Source: Sulfolobus sp. UBA167 | GTDB lineage: Archaea; Thermoproteota; Thermoprotei_A; Sulfolobales; Sulfolobaceae | Reading direction: 5' to 3' | Assembly: GCA_002495845.1 (NCBI GenBank) | Contig: DAHF01000040.1 | Location: forward strand, 1,518-7,353 | DNA length: 5,836 bases | Shown: in pieces, positions 1-5,797 of the stretch | Layout of the letters: the number at the start of each line of letters is the position of its first letter | How positions within the stretch are numbered: the stretch's first letter is position 1 | The notes under the pieces: model-generated | What the model was told of the DNA's origin: nothing | Seen by the model: the letters and a program-made list of their open reading frames with translations, nothing else | Database searches by the model: none | Translations under genes and position numbers: made by a program

Positions 1-1
1 A

Positions 2-46
2 ATGGCGAAAAGACTCACGAGCGGGAAGGTGGATGTCCTGAGATAG
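2..46 (+). CDS. Possible C-terminal end of a gene entering from the left edge
   Basis: Reading from base 2, 14 codons run to a TAG at 44-46 and translate as MAKRLTSGKVDVLR. Third positions are mostly G or C, as in the well-supported genes of this window, and base composition turns AT-rich soon after the stop, followed by a T-run at 93-97. This fits the tail of a + strand gene converging on the membrane-protein gene. The leading ATG may be an internal methionine. A competing frame starting at base 1 stays open to the TAA at 157-159 (52 codons), but it runs through AT-rich sequence and has poorer codon use. No family can be recognised from so few residues. Confidence 0.3.
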   Translation: MAKRLTSGKVDVLR

Positions 47-90
47 AAAGACTTAGTCCTCGATTTCTGACTATAGCAAGTTTCATCATA

Positions 91-98
91 TCTTTTTA
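91..98 (+). terminator. Candidate T-run terminator for the left-edge gene
   Basis: TCTTTTTA on the + strand lies about 45 bases after the TAG of the putative left-edge gene. Archaeal RNA polymerase terminates at short runs of T without needing a hairpin. The call depends on that gene being real. Confidence 0.3.
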
Positions 99-149
99 CA
101 TTACAGGAGAAAAAAATTGTAACTTAATATTCTTAAAGATGAAAATAAA

Positions 150-185
150 CAAGAAATAAAAAAATATAGATAAAAAGATCTTTTT
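150..185 (-). terminator. Terminator of the oxidase-like membrane protein gene
   Basis: Directly after the stop codon of the - strand gene lies a 14-base perfect palindrome, AAAAAGATCTTTTT (172-185). On the - strand it is followed by more T-rich sequence, including a run of seven T (the A-run at 158-164). Consecutive T-runs just past a stop codon are the usual archaeal termination signal. The palindrome may also stop transcripts arriving from the left, since it reads the same on both strands. Confidence 0.5.
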
Positions 186-1553
186 TCATTTTCTCTTCAG
201 CACTAATAGAAGGTTCTCTATCCTTTTCGTAGATGTGAACTTAATCTTAGAGCTTGAGGCTAACTTGATTAACAAGACCGCGAAAGACAGAGAAATTCCG
301 GATATGGCAATGAACGCTAGCCAACTCATCAACTCCATGTATGGAATGAAATTTGAGGGGAAGTAGACCTCCCTCCTTATGAGCCCGTAGAGCCCAGCAG
401 TCATCATGACGTAGCTCAGGAGAGTTGATGACCCCAACCACGTTAATGCACCTACCTTCACCAATGATCCCGCTTTTCCGAGTTCTATCCTGTCTCTGAC
501 AAAGGAGGCAAAGCATGCCAGAAAACCGGTTACCAGAAAATCCCACACTATAGAATGGAAGCTACCTACCACGAAATAAGTATTGTGGACTTCAGGGTCA
601 AAGAAGTTAAAGGGTAGAACCACTGAAGGGGCTGAGGATAAGGCTAATCCAAGCAGGGTGATCCTGCTTAGGAAGTCATTAATTGAGAAGTCATTAATTG
701 ACCTCCCCCTCTCTGTGACCACAGGAATGATCAAGTTGAGGAAAGTGATCCCAAGGAATCCAGTCAATAACATGGTTGAGAAGTCCGACATCTCCCTGAT
801 CCAAACTTGGATAGGCCAAGTCTGCATGTGGTTAGCGAATATAGCGAAAGGGAGGACAGCCAAAGGCACGGTAGTCCATTTCTTCCACCTCTCGCTGTAT
901 GGTCTTATGCTGGAGTACAAGAAAGCTATGACGGAGTAAGTCAGGAAATACGTCGCAGGAGAGCCGTACTCCCAGAACAAGGCATCGACGATGAGAGGAG
1001 GGAAAGAGAAACCGTTTGAAGCTAAGATGTATACCAAGCTGACCACGGCTAAGAAGGGAATTGAGAAAGCCATCAACGCAACGGGAAGCCTGGAGAAGCC
1101 CTTCGATTTAAGAAGCAAGTATATTGAACACGTTTCCATGGAGAAGGACTCAATCAAGAGCCCTACATAGCTTATCCAGTAGTCATGGTAAACTCCGATG
1201 AAACTTATCGACTGGACTGAAAGGGGATAAAGCATGTACCACCCCGTGATCGGTCCTCCCAGAAAGAAGATCAACAACCCTACGTTGGAGACTAAGAAAG
1301 CGATGTTCAAGAGAGTTCTCTTTTCTATTTTGGTCAAGTAAAGGATCACAGCTATTGTGGAGAACTCGACGAAAGCGATCATGCCCGAGTCCCCGTGAAG
1401 CGTCAACATGAAATAATAAATTTCGTCGAAACTCTGCGACCCTTCGTTGAGCAAAAAAGTCCTCAAGTTCATCGCACCTATCCCCGTTATAGCCAACCAA
1501 GCTATCCCTCCGAGGAAATACAGAGTCTTCGAATCTATCTTATTCAGCCTCAT
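186..1553 (-). CDS. Heme-copper oxidase subunit I homologue lacking most of the CuB/heme a3 site
   Basis: 455-residue polytopic membrane protein with about 12 predicted helices (near 11-30, 47-75, 82-104, 122-147, 156-178, 185-214, 229-250, 259-280, 293-315, 325-351, 364-389, 406-430), matching oxidase subunit I. Family landmarks: TLHGDSG with H53 (helix II heme ligand), GPITGWYMLYPLS at 100-112, HNTYFVVGSFH at 323-333 with H333 (helix X low-spin heme ligand), and the arginine pair R393-R394 in GLYGLIRREVYFP that normally contacts heme propionates. Catalytic ligands are mostly gone. The helix VI HPEVY motif reads SPATY (S198, Tyr202 kept), the helix VII HH pair reads N241-H242, and the helix X high-spin heme His is S331. 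By established oxidase chemistry it should hold one bis-His heme but no working binuclear centre, so O2 or NO reduction is unlikely. The frame is intact, which argues against a pseudogene. No subunit II or III is adjacent. A GTG at 1562 would add three residues, but it lies inside the ribosome binding site of ATG 1553. Role unknown; electron transfer or sensing is speculation. Confidence 0.85.
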   Translation of the reverse strand: MRLNKIDSKTLYFLGGIAWLAITGIGAMNLRTFLLNEGSQSFDEIYYFMLTLHGDSGMIAFVEFSTIAVILYLTKIEKRTLLNIAFLVSNVGLLIFFLGGPITGWYMLYPLSVQSISFIGVYHDYWISYVGLLIESFSMETCSIYLLLKSKGFSRLPVALMAFSIPFLAVVSLVYILASNGFSFPPLIVDALFWEYGSPATYFLTYSVIAFLYSSIRPYSERWKKWTTVPLAVLPFAIFANHMQTWPIQVWIREMSDFSTMLLTGFLGITFLNLIIPVVTERGRSINDFSINDFLSRITLLGLALSSAPSVVLPFNFFDPEVHNTYFVVGSFHSIVWDFLVTGFLACFASFVRDRIELGKAGSLVKVGALTWLGSSTLLSYVMMTAGLYGLIRREVYFPSNFIPYMELMSWLAFIAISGISLSFAVLLIKLASSSKIKFTSTKRIENLLLVLKRK

Positions 1554-1558
1554 GAGGT

Positions 1559-1566
1559 TCACCTTT
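1559..1566 (-). promoter_or_regulatory. Ribosome binding site deciding the ATG 1553 start
   Basis: The - strand reads AAAGGTGA, ending 5 nt before the ATG at 1553. GGTGA matches the archaeal anti-Shine-Dalgarno region of 16S rRNA. The upstream in-frame GTG at 1562-1560 is part of this site, so it is a less likely start. Confidence 0.55.
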
Positions 1567-1644
1567 CTAAATAAAATATAATATTAAATTAAAGTTATTT
1601 AAGATAGTTTTGATTGATAACATAATAAAGCATATATATTAAAC

Positions 1645-1660
1645 ATTTAAAAACTTTTTT
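1645..1660 (-). promoter_or_regulatory. Candidate BRE/TATA promoter of the oxidase-like gene
   Basis: On the - strand a purine stretch AAAAAAG (1660-1654) is followed directly by TTTTTAAAT (1653-1645), a good match to the archaeal BRE plus TATA arrangement. A start about 25 bases downstream, near 1624, would give a leader of about 70 nt, which fits the presence of a ribosome binding site. The region down to 1571 is very AT-rich and holds other TATA-like strings (for example CTTTAATTTAAT near 1583-1594) that would give a much shorter leader, so the choice is not certain. Confidence 0.4.
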
Positions 1661-1882
1661 AAGGTATTTTTCGTGACCTTCCTCGAAAATAGCTTTGAAA
1701 AAGACACGTACTCACTATAGGCTGACACAGCATCAACTAGAAAAGGCTAACTTAAACTTGGACTAAAAGCTGATGCCCACCTAAATACCGGCGAAGAAAA
1801 GTCGTTGCTTACCTGAAAGATTTTGACATCTCTTGGAAATGAGTATCAAATAGGAATAGTAAAGCACTAATCTTAAAATGAA

Positions 1883-1927
1883 GCGCCTATTGGGCGCGTG
1901 AAGAGGACTTCCTCATGAGGTTTTCAC
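1883..1927. repeat. Two adjacent inverted repeats, possible RNA structure
   Basis: GCGCC-TATTG-GGCGC (1883-1897) is a 5 bp all-G/C stem with a 5-nt loop. It abuts GTGAA (1898-1902) paired with TTCAC (1923-1927), which encloses GAGG-ACTT-CCTC (1903-1914) and a further palindrome CCTCATGAGG (1911-1920). Tandem stems in otherwise AT-rich spacer suggest a folded RNA or a protein-binding region. Each stem alone is short enough to arise by chance. A TATA-like CTTAAAAT at 1872-1879 on the + strand lies too close upstream to drive an RNA containing the first stem. Function is not inferred. Confidence 0.3.
1911..1922. repeat. 12-base repeat of the start region of the oxidase-like gene
   Basis: CCTCATGAGGTT occurs here and at 1548-1559, where its CAT is the complement of the membrane gene's start codon. 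The similarity extends slightly beyond: on the - strand both copies have a GAAAG..TGA stretch just upstream of ACCTCATGAGG, differing by small gaps. It may be a remnant of a local duplication or a shared binding site. A 12-base repeat somewhere in a window this size is not improbable by chance. Confidence 0.2.
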
Positions 1928-1935
1928 TTTCCATC

Positions 1936-2076
1936 TCAGTTTCGCAAAGGACTACGAGACCCAATCAAATAATTCGATTTCCTTTGTTTAGCCCCATTTT
2001 CTAAGACAATAAGAAAGGGATTTCCATCTACGTTCGTCACATCCTTTCCCTTTACACGTCCCTCATCCGCACTCAA
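1936..2076 (-). CDS. Doubtful small ORF or gene remnant, 46 codons
   Basis: On the - strand a frame opens after a TAA at 2079-2077 and runs 46 codons from a TTG (2076) to a TGA (1936-1938). It starts LSADEGRVKGKD and ends SRSPLRN. The composition looks protein-like (charged N-terminal part, central PFLIVLENG, basic stretch KQRKSNYL). Against it: no ATG, arginine codons CGT and CGA unlike the AGG-rich neighbours, and a length easily reached by chance. A TATA-like TTCTTAAATTAAT lies about 25-30 bases upstream on the - strand, which would allow a leaderless transcript. After the TGA, a different frame continues for about 15 more codons (through ENLMRKSSSRAQ) to a TAG, which could mean a frameshifted relic. 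No family recognised. Confidence 0.2.
   Translation of the reverse strand: MSADEGRVKGKDVTNVDGNPFLIVLENGAKQRKSNYLIGSRSPLRN
2014..2053. repeat. Inverted repeat AAAGGGA / TCCCTTT
   Basis: A perfect 7-base inverted repeat (2014-2020 and 2047-2053) with a 26-base spacer sits about 120 bases upstream of the molybdenum hydroxylase operon. The 3' side is embedded in a pyrimidine-rich + strand stretch. It could be a regulator site or chance. It is too far from the TATA box to be a classical promoter-blocking operator. Confidence 0.2.
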
Positions 2077-2130
2077 TTAATATATTACTATTAGAACATA
2101 ATTAATTTAAGAATTTTTGAACCAATTTTA

Positions 2131-2150
2131 AAGGGATATACTTAAATTTC
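2131..2150 (+). promoter_or_regulatory. BRE/TATA promoter of the molybdenum hydroxylase operon
   Basis: A purine-rich stretch AAGGGA (2131-2136) followed by TATACTTAAATT (2137-2148) puts a TATA-like element centred about 26 bases upstream of the ATG at 2170. That is the distance expected between an archaeal TATA box and the transcription start, so the first mRNA base should be at or next to the start codon and the transcript is leaderless. The absence of a GGTGA-type site before the ATG agrees with this. Confidence 0.55.
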
Positions 2151-2169
2151 TCGAAAAAGCATAGATGTT

Positions 2170-3009
2170 ATGTACCCATCGGAATTCGGTTATTTCAAGC
2201 CAAGTACCCTGAAGGAAGCGCTTGACTTCCTCGAGAAGGAGGACGCCAGGCCACTCGCTGGAGGGCAGAGTTTAATACCAATGTTGAAGTTGAGGGTGAT
2301 TTCAAGTAAATTCCTAGTTGACTTAAACGGGCTCTCATCGCTATCGTACGTCAAAGATGAAGGAGACAAGGTGAGGATAGGTTCGATGACCAAACACGCG
2401 GACTTAGTCAAGGGAAATGTAAAGGAATCTATCCCCCTCTTATATGACGCTGCTAGACAAGTGGGTGACTTCCAAGTCAGGAACATGGGAACTATAGGAG
2501 GTAGCATATCCAACGCTGACCCCGCTGCGGATTATCCATCAGTACTGACCGCACTTGACGCTAAGGTAATCCTGGATTCCAACCATGCGAAAAGGGAGGT
2601 TGACGCTAAGGACTTCTTCAAGGGTCCTTTCAACCCTGACATCAGGAAAGGTGAAATAGTAAGCGAAGTGGTCTTTCCTAAGTTGTCAGGTTACACTACA
2701 AAGTACGTGAAGGTGGTGAGGAGAGCTGGAGACTATGCCATGGTCTCGCTTGCCATGGCATTGAAGGTAAAGGATGGCAAAGTAGAGGACCTCAGACTTG
2801 CTTACTCTGGAGTTTCCGACACACCTTACAGAGCTAGGGAGGCTGAGAAGCTATTGGTGGGAAAGGAGATCAGCGAGGAGAACGTGAGGGAAGTTGCAGA
2901 AATGGCCTCCTCAGCGGTAAATCCTCCTTCAGACGTCAGGGGTAGCTCTTGGTATAGGAGGGAAGTTATGAAGGTCATAACCATGAAGGCTTTGGGTGGT
3001 CAGCCGTGA
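2170..3009 (+). CDS. coxM: Molybdenum hydroxylase medium subunit, FAD-binding (CoxM/CutB type)
   Basis: 279 residues, a normal length for the flavoprotein subunit of three-subunit molybdenum hydroxylases. It binds FAD and passes electrons from the iron-sulfur subunit to the external acceptor in the cytoplasm. Seen in the protein: the N-terminal FAD motif AGGQS (30-34) within PLAGGQSLIPMLKLR, the second FAD motif TIGGS (108-112; the family usually has Asn where Ser112 is), DPAADYP (117-123), RRAGDYAMVS (184-193), and the C-terminal CO_deh_flav-like end DVRGSSWYRREVM (255-267). ATG 2170 was chosen because the TATA box lies about 26 bases upstream, giving a leaderless mRNA. It is the first gene of the operon, and its TGA overlaps the next start by 1 nt (TGATG). 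The symbol denotes the family only; the active-site loop of the large subunit argues against CO as substrate. In Sulfolobales the equivalent glyceraldehyde oxidoreductase subunit is CutB. Confidence 0.92.
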   Translation: MYPSEFGYFKPSTLKEALDFLEKEDARPLAGGQSLIPMLKLRVISSKFLVDLNGLSSLSYVKDEGDKVRIGSMTKHADLVKGNVKESIPLLYDAARQVGDFQVRNMGTIGGSISNADPAADYPSVLTALDAKVILDSNHAKREVDAKDFFKGPFNPDIRKGEIVSEVVFPKLSGYTTKYVKVVRRAGDYAMVSLAMALKVKDGKVEDLRLAYSGVSDTPYRAREAEKLLVGKEISEENVREVAEMASSAVNPPSDVRGSSWYRREVMKVITMKALGGQP

Positions 3010-3485
3010 TGGTGAACCCTGGAGAGAAGGTAAAAGTGAGGGTTAAGATAAACGGAGTCGAATACGAGGAGAACGTGAGCCCGAGGAAACTCTTGGTTCA
3101 CTTCTTGAGGGACCTGGGCTTCACTGGGACCAAGGTAGGGTGCGATACTTCGACGTGTGGAGCATGTACAGTACTGCTGAACGGAAAGTCTGTCAAGTCG
3201 TGCACTGTCCTCGCAGTCCAAGCTGACGGCAAGGAGATCATCACCATAGAGGGAATCGGGGACGGTAAGCTACACCCCCTACAAGAGGCGTTCTCGGATA
3301 ACTTCGCCCTGCAGTGCGGGTTCTGCACCCCAGGGATGATAATGCAGGCTTACTCCCTCCTCAAGGAGAACCCCACACCCTCAGACGAGGAGATAAAAGA
3401 TGGGATGCATGGGAACATATGCAGGTGCACTGGTTACCAAAACATAGTGAAGGCCATAAAGGAGGCATCCAAGGTGAGACCATGA
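3009..3485 (+). CDS. coxS: Molybdenum hydroxylase small subunit, two [2Fe-2S] clusters (CoxS/CutC type)
   Basis: 158 residues from ATG 3009, typical for the family. All eight cluster cysteines are present. A plant-ferredoxin-like N-terminal domain has C45-x4-C50-x2-C53-x11-C65 (GCDTSTCGAC). A C-terminal helical domain has C103, C106, C138 and C140 in QCGFCTPG and CRCTGY, where Q102 is the residue that contacts the pterin cofactor in this family. The subunit relays electrons from molybdenum to the FAD subunit. The start could also be GTG 3006, one residue longer. ATG is preferred because it gives the compact TGATG overlap with the previous gene, and a GGTGG-type site at 2995-2999 lies at a workable distance from either start. 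The 3' end overlaps the large-subunit start by 4 nt (ATGA), so translation of the three genes is probably coupled. Confidence 0.93.
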   Translation: MVNPGEKVKVRVKINGVEYEENVSPRKLLVHFLRDLGFTGTKVGCDTSTCGACTVLLNGKSVKSCTVLAVQADGKEIITIEGIGDGKLHPLQEAFSDNFALQCGFCTPGMIMQAYSLLKENPTPSDEEIKDGMHGNICRCTGYQNIVKAIKEASKVRP

Positions 3486-5731
3486 ACTACGTAGGGAAGC
3501 CAGTCAAGAGGATAAACGACAAGAAGTTCGTGGCAGGGAAGAGTCAGTACGTTGACGACATACAGGTCTCCGCCCTGCACGCTGGGTTCGTGAGGAGCCC
3601 TTATGCGCACGCTAGGATCAGATCAATCGACTTTTCTGACGCACTGAAAACCAAGGGAATAGTGGCAGTCTTCACTGGGAAGGACTTGAACCCCATGCTG
3701 AAGGGAGGTCCCGGACCTTGGGTTACTTACATAGACACCAAGGACTGGAGGTACGTACCAAGGAATGCCTTAGCGGAGGAGCCAAGATACGTCGGCGATC
3801 CCGTAGCTATAGTACTAGGAATAGACAGATACTCCGTAGCTGACGCAATCGACAAGGTCAACGTGGACTACGAGGAGCTCCCCGCAGTCACGAAGATGGA
3901 AGACGCATTGAGCGAGAAGGTCTTGGTTTACAAGGAGCTCGGCACTAACGTGGGCTATAGGAAGAACTTCACTTCAGGGAACATAGAGGAGGCTTTCAAG
4001 GGTGCGGACAAGGTTATTCCGGTGGAGGCTTTCAACACTAGGTTGATCCCATCTCCCATGGAGCCAAGGGGTATAGTGGCTAGGTATGAGGGTGGGTCAT
4101 TGACTGTGTGGTACTCAACTCAGATACCTCACTTCGCCAGGGAGGAGTTCAGCAAGGACTTTGGGATCCCCTCTAGCAGGATAAGGGTTATCATGCCCGA
4201 CGTAGGAGGTGCCTTCGGGAGCAAGGCACACTTCACATCTGAAGACCTAGCCGTCGTGGCTTCATCCATCAAGTTGGGTAGGGCTGTGAGGTGGACTGCG
4301 ACCAGGAGCGAGGAGATGATATCATCGAACGCAAGGCACAACTCGTTCAAGGGAGAGGTCGCCGTTAAGAACGACGGGACTCTCGTCGGCATCAGGGGAG
4401 ACCTCTTGATAGATTTAGGAGCATACCTCACTTACACCGAGGGACTGCAACCTGCAATCATACCCCTCATGGTGCCCGGTCCTTACAGGGTTAAGAACAT
4501 ACACATCACTAGCACTGCAGTGTATACCAATACTCCTCCGATAACCATGTACAGAGGGGCAAGCAGACCAGAGGCGACATTCATCATAGAGAGAATCATG
4601 AGTACTGTTGCTGATGAGCTCCACATGGACGACCTTGAGTTAAGGGAGAAGAACTTAGTGAGGGCAGACGAGATGCCCTACAAGAACCCGTTCGGCTTGA
4701 CGTATGACACGGGGGACTACTTATCTTTCATGAGGGAGGCAAAGGAGAAGCTTAAGTATCAGGAAATGAAGAGGTGGGCTGAGGAGGAGAGAAGGAAGGG
4801 AAGGTTGGTGGGAATAGGTACCGCTTTCTACCTCGAGATCTCAGCCTTCGGTCCTTGGGAGTACGGTGAAGTGAGGGTAGACGAGATGGGAGGCGTCACT
4901 GTGATCACCGGTGGAACTCCTCACGGCCAAGGGACGGACACCGGGATAGCCCAAGTGGTAGCAGAGGAGCTTCAGGTTGACATATCCAAGATTAACGTAG
5001 TCTGGGGGGACACACAAGTTGTGGCTTCAGGGATGGGCACCTACGGTTCGAGGACAATCTCGATAGCCGGCAGCGCGGTGAAGATAGCCTCGTCTCAGGT
5101 GTTGGAGAAGATGAAGAGAGTGGCAGCAAGGATGCTGAAGGCTGATGTGGAGGAGGTTAGCTACTCCTCCGGAGAGTTCACCCACAGGGACGGGAGGAAG
5201 GTCAGTTGGGACGATGTAGCTAGAGAGGCGTACGCGGGAAAGGATCCCGGACTTTACTCCTCAGTTACGCTAGAGGGTGACGTCACCTTCCCCTACGGTC
5301 TGCATCTGGCCGTGGTTGAGATTGAAGACACGGGGATAGCCAAGGTCAAGGAATATCGCGCGTGCGACGACATAGGGAAGGTGATCAACCCAGCTTTAGC
5401 TGAAGCCCAAATACACGGAGGTGCGATGCAGGGAGTAGGCCAGGCTTTATATGAAGAGGCTAAGATAGATGAGAACGGACAGCTCGGGGTAAGCTATGCA
5501 GAGTACTTCGTTCCTACCATGGTCGAGAGCCCCACCTATGTTTCATACTTTGCAGAGAACCCGTTCCAGTCAAAGTACGCGACCGGCACTAAGGGTGTAG
5601 GGGAGGCTGCGCTCATAGTTGGACCTGCAGCGATTGTGAGGGCTATAGAGGACGCCGTGGGGAAGAGGTTCAACAAGACTCCTATCCCTCCAGAGGAAAT
5701 ATACAAGGCGATGTTGGACAGGAAAAGTTAG
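3482..5731 (+). CDS. coxL: Molybdenum hydroxylase large catalytic subunit (xanthine oxidase family; probable aldehyde oxidoreductase)
   Basis: 749 residues, usual size for the molybdopterin-binding subunit. An N-terminal aldehyde oxidase a/b-hammerhead domain (about 1-140; GKPVKRINDKKFVAGKSQYV at 5-24) is followed by the cofactor domain. Motifs: DVGGAFGSK (240-248), MYRGASRPE (356-364), GGTPHGQGTDTG (477-488, Q483 being the expected cofactor-contacting glutamine), TYGSRTISIAG (520-530), HGGAMQGVGQALYEE (645-659) and GTKGVGEAA (702-710) with the catalytic base E708. The active-site loop lacks the AYxCSFR of form I CO dehydrogenase. It resembles the AYRGAGR of form II and aldehyde-type enzymes but reads MYRGASR. 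An aldehyde substrate is therefore likely; glyceraldehyde, as for Sulfolobus CutABC, is inferred. ATG 3482 is the true start: it follows GGTGA at 3473-3477 and overlaps the previous stop as ATGA. The frame is open upstream only as a shadow of the small-subunit gene. Gene order is medium-small-large. Confidence 0.93.
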   Translation: MNYVGKPVKRINDKKFVAGKSQYVDDIQVSALHAGFVRSPYAHARIRSIDFSDALKTKGIVAVFTGKDLNPMLKGGPGPWVTYIDTKDWRYVPRNALAEEPRYVGDPVAIVLGIDRYSVADAIDKVNVDYEELPAVTKMEDALSEKVLVYKELGTNVGYRKNFTSGNIEEAFKGADKVIPVEAFNTRLIPSPMEPRGIVARYEGGSLTVWYSTQIPHFAREEFSKDFGIPSSRIRVIMPDVGGAFGSKAHFTSEDLAVVASSIKLGRAVRWTATRSEEMISSNARHNSFKGEVAVKNDGTLVGIRGDLLIDLGAYLTYTEGLQPAIIPLMVPGPYRVKNIHITSTAVYTNTPPITMYRGASRPEATFIIERIMSTVADELHMDDLELREKNLVRADEMPYKNPFGLTYDTGDYLSFMREAKEKLKYQEMKRWAEEERRKGRLVGIGTAFYLEISAFGPWEYGEVRVDEMGGVTVITGGTPHGQGTDTGIAQVVAEELQVDISKINVVWGDTQVVASGMGTYGSRTISIAGSAVKIASSQVLEKMKRVAARMLKADVEEVSYSSGEFTHRDGRKVSWDDVAREAYAGKDPGLYSSVTLEGDVTFPYGLHLAVVEIEDTGIAKVKEYRACDDIGKVINPALAEAQIHGGAMQGVGQALYEEAKIDENGQLGVSYAEYFVPTMVESPTYVSYFAENPFQSKYATGTKGVGEAALIVGPAAIVRAIEDAVGKRFNKTPIPPEEIYKAMLDRKS

Positions 5732-5759
5732 AGAGAGAGGAGTAAAAGAAGGAAAGAAA
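5730..5759 (+). other. Purine-only run after the operon
   Basis: From the last bases of the large-subunit stop codon, 29 of 30 + strand bases are purines (only T5743 breaks the run). Read from the other strand it is a pyrimidine tract, which could serve as a terminator for a convergent - strand gene. No other role is apparent. Confidence 0.35.
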
Positions 5760-5778
5760 CGCTTCGTTGATCTGTTGA

Positions 5779-5787
5779 ATATTTTTA
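5779..5787 (+). terminator. T-run terminator of the molybdenum hydroxylase operon
   Basis: AATATTTTTA about 50 bases past the operon stop contains five consecutive T on the + strand, an adequate archaeal termination signal. Further T-rich sequence follows at 5802-5815. No clear hairpin precedes it, and none is needed. Confidence 0.4.
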
Positions 5788-5797
5788 CATCAAATTA

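Larger units (their letters stand above)
1563..2169. other. Long divergent intergenic region with promoters at both ends and a structured middle
   Basis: About 600 bases separate the divergent membrane-protein gene and molybdenum hydroxylase operon. The outer parts (1563-1670 and 2071-2165) are strongly AT-rich and carry the two promoters. The middle (about 1670-2070) is richer in G and C, has frequent stops in most frames, and contains several inverted repeats. These are 1730-1738 with 1768-1776 (9 positions, one A/C mismatch), 1883-1887 with 1893-1897 (all G/C), 1898-1902 with 1923-1927, and 2014-2020 with 2047-2053. This could be a decayed gene or mobile element, an unannotated RNA, or a regulatory region. 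I recognise no tRNA, rRNA, CRISPR or complete insertion sequence here. Confidence 0.5.

Noticed and set aside
1..159. 52-codon frame open from base 1 on the + strand
   Set aside because: Most of it runs through AT-rich convergent terminator sequence, and its codon use is poorer than the frame ending at 46.
583..1019. Two + strand ORFs (583-939 and 807-1019) opposite the membrane gene
   Set aside because: They lie antisense to a gene with clear family motifs, have no ribosome binding site or promoter, and encode no recognisable domain.
186..1553. Functional terminal oxidase or nitric oxide reductase
   Set aside because: The high-spin heme His and two of the three metal-site His are replaced by Ser, Ser and Asn, so the dinuclear catalytic site cannot form in the known way.
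1768..1817. C/D box small RNA (TGATGC near 1771 and CTGA at 1813)
   Set aside because: Spacing suits an archaeal C/D RNA, but the C box is imperfect and no D' or C' boxes are visible between them.
1680..2060. Insertion sequence or TnpB-type element in the spacer
   Set aside because: No terminal inverted repeats with target duplication, no transposase or TnpB motifs and no long ORF; the short inverted repeats are not at element-like ends.
2124..2149. Operator palindrome overlapping the operon TATA box
   Set aside because: The two arms (AATTTTAAAG and CTTAAATTT) match at only about 7 of 10 positions in very AT-rich sequence, which is expected by chance.
3314..3481. In-frame upstream extension of the large molybdenum subunit (56 extra codons)
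   Set aside because: The extension is the shadow frame of the small-subunit gene, whose eight cluster cysteines prove its frame. ATG 3482 has a GGTGA site and the ATGA overlap, and the protein then starts at the usual family position.
2170..5731. True aerobic carbon monoxide dehydrogenase
   Set aside because: Subunit set and M-S-L order fit, but the large subunit lacks the AYxCSFR loop with its copper-binding Cys, and no coxD/E/F accessory genes are in the window.
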